Source: CAUPWF01 sp044425815
Lineage (GTDB): Bacteria > Bacillota > Clostridia > Lachnospirales > Lachnospiraceae
NCBI GenBank assembly: GCA_044425815.1
Contig: JAWXVA010000034.1
Coordinates: forward strand, 1-24,407
Length of the DNA stretch: 24,407 nucleotides
Reading direction: 5' to 3'
Positions 22,498 to 24,407 of the stretch are shown piece by piece. Position numbers and translations under genes: made by a program. The notes beneath the pieces were generated by a model, which was not told the origin of the DNA, searched no databases, and saw only the letters and a list, made by a program, of their open reading frames with translations. The first letter of the stretch is position 1, and every line of letters begins with the position of its first letter.

Positions 22498-22525
22498 TAT
22501 AATATGCTTTTTACCGAATGGTCGT
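22498..22525 (-). promoter_or_regulatory. Sigma-K-like promoter of the holin-zinc ribbon gene
   Basis: On the minus strand AC (22524-22525), 17 bases and CATATTATA (22498-22506) fit AC-N17-CATANNNTA exactly. The element overlaps the 3' end of the C_GCxxG_C_C gene. A vegetative -10 (TATTAT or TATATA) can also be read here. Confidence 0.4.
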
Positions 22526-22969
22526 TACATTATATTCACGTTCCATAATCATTGCAAATGCATCGATAACAGTAAATAATAAATCGGAACAAACATCTTT
22601 TCTTTCAGGAGTTGCAAATTCATAGTCTTTGATATAATCAGGGCAGATAACAGTTTGCTTATTGGAAATTATATATTCATTTAACTCTCTGGTAACATCA
22701 AGGCATTTCTGGAATTTGGGATCTCCAGGTGTTGAACGTCCAAAAACATGACCTAACATCATGGTGGCGCCAGCTACGGCACCACATAAATTACCGCCAT
22801 CTCCAAAACCAAAAGGAAACCCAGATGCTAGTGAAATAACACTGTCAGGTAAACCAAGTTCATATTCTTTATTCAAGGTGAAAACTACTGTTTCACCACA
22901 AGTGAATCCGTTTCGGAAAACATCGTCTGCGGTTTCTTTGACTTTTTGTAGATTGAGTTGAGTAACCAT
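22511..22969 (-). CDS. C_GCxxG_C_C family protein
   Basis: The 152-residue protein belongs to the C_GCAxxG_C_C family (putative redox-active proteins). The first cysteine is in NGFTCGETV, the GC-type signature is GGNLCGAVAGATMMLGHVFGR, and further cysteines follow at FQKCLD, VICPDY and DVCSDL, giving the family order C..CG..G..C..C. Members may bind a metal or Fe-S cluster or do thiol redox chemistry; no reaction is established. The start at 22969 is chosen because AGGTGA lies before it; the GTG at 22978 overlaps that site. It follows the aldo/keto reductase by 17 bases in the same direction, so the two probably form an operon of redox genes. Confidence 0.85.
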   Translation of the reverse strand: MVTQLNLQKVKETADDVFRNGFTCGETVVFTLNKEYELGLPDSVISLASGFPFGFGDGGNLCGAVAGATMMLGHVFGRSTPGDPKFQKCLDVTRELNEYIISNKQTVICPDYIKDYEFATPERKDVCSDLLFTVIDAFAMIMEREYNVTTIR

Positions 22970-22986
22970 AAAAATCACCTACTTTC

Positions 22987-23967
22987 TTACCAATTAGGGT
23001 GTACATCATTTCGAATATATTTTTCGTAAATATCTTGAACACCTTTCATCTGTATAGGTGTCAATGCATCAATCTCTGCCGCACGGACATTAGAAATAAC
23101 TTGTGATGCTTTACTTGCACCAGGGATAACAACGCTTACGGCATCATGCATAAGAATCCAACGAAGCGCATGGGGAATCAAATCGTTAGTTCCAAAGAGT
23201 TTCTTTAATTCTTCGACAGCAGTTAGTCCTAAGTTGTAATCAACACCAGAGAAAGTTTCGCCTTTATCAAATGCTGCACCATCGCGATTGAAAGTACGGT
23301 GATCGCCCTCACCGAAGGAAGTGGTTTTGTCATAACGACCAGTAAGCAATCCGCTGGCAAGAGGCACTCTGGCGATAACACCGATATCGTTTTTCTTGGT
23401 TAATGTAAATAATTCATCCAAAGGTTTGAGACGAAACATATTGAAAATAACTTCTATTCCAGCAATATCATAATCCATCGCAGCGATACCTTCGTTAACT
23501 TTTTCGATACTAACTCCATAATTCGCAATTTTGCCTGAAAGCTTCATTTTATCAAGGCCGGTAAAAAGAGAGTCTTTTCTATATACAGAGCTTGGTGGGC
23601 AGTGAAGTAAAACCATATCAAGTTTTTCTACACCAAGTCTTGATAAACTACTATCAACAAACCCTTCAATATTTTCAATGGTGTACTGTTCATCAATATG
23701 AGGATTTAAATAACGACCAGCTTTTGTTACTATATAGAAGTCGTCTTTTTTGTCCTTGATAAATTCGCCAATCGCCTTCTCGCTCAAACCACCATTGTAG
23801 ACATCAGCAGTATCTATAAAATTAATTCCTTGCTCGTAAGCGATTTGAAGAATTCTCTGCGCTTCAACTTCATTAAATTCGTCGCCCCATCGTGTACCTA
23901 ATTGCCATGTGCCTAATCCGATTTCAGATATCGCTACATTTGTTTTTCCAAACATTCTTGTATTCAT
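22987..23967 (-). CDS. Aldo/keto reductase
   Basis: The 326-residue TIM-barrel oxidoreductase reduces carbonyl compounds with NADPH. It begins MNTRMFGKTNVAISEIGLGTWQLG. The catalytic tetrad is visible: Asp and Tyr in FIDTADVYNGGLSEK, Lys in IVTKAGRY and His in MVLLHCPP. The C-terminal cofactor site has the SVVIPGASKASQV segment. Length and motifs fit the YhdN/AKR11-like bacterial group; the substrate is unknown. The start at 23967 is chosen because GGAGG lies eight bases upstream; the ATG at 23973 is only two bases from that site, and the further in-frame starts up to 24036 have no ribosome binding site. It is first of a two-gene unit with the C_GCxxG_C_C protein and divergent from the presumed rRNA promoter region. 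Confidence 0.92.
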   Translation of the reverse strand: MNTRMFGKTNVAISEIGLGTWQLGTRWGDEFNEVEAQRILQIAYEQGINFIDTADVYNGGLSEKAIGEFIKDKKDDFYIVTKAGRYLNPHIDEQYTIENIEGFVDSSLSRLGVEKLDMVLLHCPPSSVYRKDSLFTGLDKMKLSGKIANYGVSIEKVNEGIAAMDYDIAGIEVIFNMFRLKPLDELFTLTKKNDIGVIARVPLASGLLTGRYDKTTSFGEGDHRTFNRDGAAFDKGETFSGVDYNLGLTAVEELKKLFGTNDLIPHALRWILMHDAVSVVIPGASKASQVISNVRAAEIDALTPIQMKGVQDIYEKYIRNDVHPNW

Positions 23968-24154
23968 GTTCATTGCCTCCATGTAAAAGTATTTAATATA
24001 TGAAATAAGTATAGAATTGTGGATCTTATGTGTCAATTAGAAAAGGAAATACATTATAGAAAGAATAGAAAAAAATAATTGAATGGTTACATGATATAGT
24101 ATGAGAAAATGCCATGATTACATGATATTGCGTATGCAAAATCGGGACAAATAA

Positions 24155-24180
24155 AAAGTGAAAAAAAGTGAAAAAAAGCA
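24155..24180 (+). repeat. A-rich tandem repeat before the rRNA-type promoter
   Basis: Units AAAAAGTG and AAAAAAAGTG followed by AAAAAAAGCA directly precede the first -35 box. An A-tract here resembles an UP element, which strengthens rRNA promoters. Confidence 0.5.
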
Positions 24181-24210
24181 TTGACATATTGCGACGCTAA
24201 ATGATATTAT
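24181..24210 (+). promoter_or_regulatory. Upstream promoter (P1) of a presumed rRNA operon
   Basis: Perfect TTGACA (24181-24186), 18-bp spacer and TATTAT (24205-24210; a TATAAT overlaps at 24208-24213), followed by TAGCTGACGC. The sequence just after the -10 recurs after the second promoter. Confidence 0.65.
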
Positions 24211-24263
24211 AATCTAGCTGACGCAAGACGGCGAAATAGTAAATAGAAAAACAAAAAAACTTG

Positions 24264-24292
24264 TTGACACAACTTGATACATATGTTATTCT
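24264..24292 (+). promoter_or_regulatory. Downstream promoter (P2) of a presumed rRNA operon
   Basis: Perfect TTGACA (24264-24269), 17-bp spacer, TATTCT (24287-24292), followed by TATAGCTGACCC. It lies 83 bp after P1; tandem strong promoters are typical of rRNA operons in Firmicutes. Confidence 0.7.
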
Positions 24293-24297
24293 ATTAT

Positions 24298-24407
24298 AGC
24301 TGACCCGCTGAAGCGAGTACAGCAAAAACAGAACATTGATAATTGAACAATAAACAACGAACCCTGAAATTTTTCAGAAAAAGCAGAGCTGCTTAGCAGT
24401 GATGCAG
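24298..24407 (+). other. Presumed pre-16S rRNA leader (16S gene outside the window)
   Basis: The stretch AGAACATTGATAATTGAACA resembles leaders that precede 16S rRNA genes in Lachnospiraceae. After it come CTGAAA-TT-TTTCAG (24364-24377) and AGCAG-AG-CTGCT (24382-24393) hairpins. No 16S sequence is reached. The assignment rests on the leader pattern and tandem promoters. The remaining 24037-24150 stretch toward the aldo/keto reductase is AT-rich and I see no gene in it. Confidence 0.6.

Noticed and set aside
1..24407. CRISPR array, tRNA genes, insertion sequences
   Set aside because: I looked for regularly spaced repeats, cloverleaf-like GTTCGANTC segments and transposase frames with terminal inverted repeats and found none.

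Overview
The window looks like chromosomal DNA of a low-GC, anaerobic, spore-forming Clostridia, most likely of the Lachnospiraceae. The basis is the AT-rich base composition, strong AGGAGG-type ribosome binding sites, the gene families present (FolT with a tetrahydrofolate riboswitch, a YedE selenium/sulfur cassette, a C_GCxxG_C_C protein, a Cthe_2159-like lipoprotein), and spore-type surface proteins. The taxon is inferred, not proven. A run of exactly 100 N (1537-1636) marks an assembly gap inside one gene.

Left part (1-5850): the tail of an unknown gene; a flavodoxin-fold, probably iron-sulfur, flavoprotein; and a PadR regulator translationally coupled to a DUF2812 membrane protein, behind a promoter carrying two copies of a likely operator. 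Then comes a leftward cassette YedE transporter - TusA-like carrier - DUF3343 carrier, divergent from a rightward cysteine desulfurase-like gene and a YjjG-type nucleotidase. The cassette and the desulfurase together look like a selenium or persulfide handling module.

Middle part (5850-14363): an arginine operon argC-argJ-argB-argD with a good sigma-A promoter and a candidate ARG box. It is followed by a tetrahydrofolate riboswitch with an unusually long P4 arm in front of folT (folate ECF S component). Next are a beta-helix type lipoprotein and an iron-containing alcohol dehydrogenase that ends in a strong terminator.

Right part (14363-22510): three proteins spread over this stretch share a helical module ('HI(V/L)NAE.EK(I/L)Q' followed by '(E/T)N.S' and a second helix). 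They are a 128-aa protein with an acidic Pro-Glu tail, a 111-aa protein with a cysteine-rich tail, and the extreme C-terminus of a 987-aa multi-domain DUF11/SdrD_B-like protein without a signal peptide. With a coiled-coil protein and a holin-like protein fused to a zinc ribbon, several behind sigma-K/E-like promoter boxes, they form a candidate spore-surface (exosporium or appendage) locus. Between them lie an arsenate reductase and, most unusually, a 2-isopropylmalate synthase (LeuA) whose reading frame continues into a complete AraC-type DNA-binding domain. This suggests a leucine-sensing enzyme that is also a transcription factor.

Right end (22511-24407): a C_GCxxG_C_C protein and an aldo/keto reductase read leftward. 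Divergent from them is a tandem-promoter leader typical of an rRNA operon, whose 16S gene would begin beyond the window. No tRNA, complete rRNA, insertion sequence or CRISPR array was seen.
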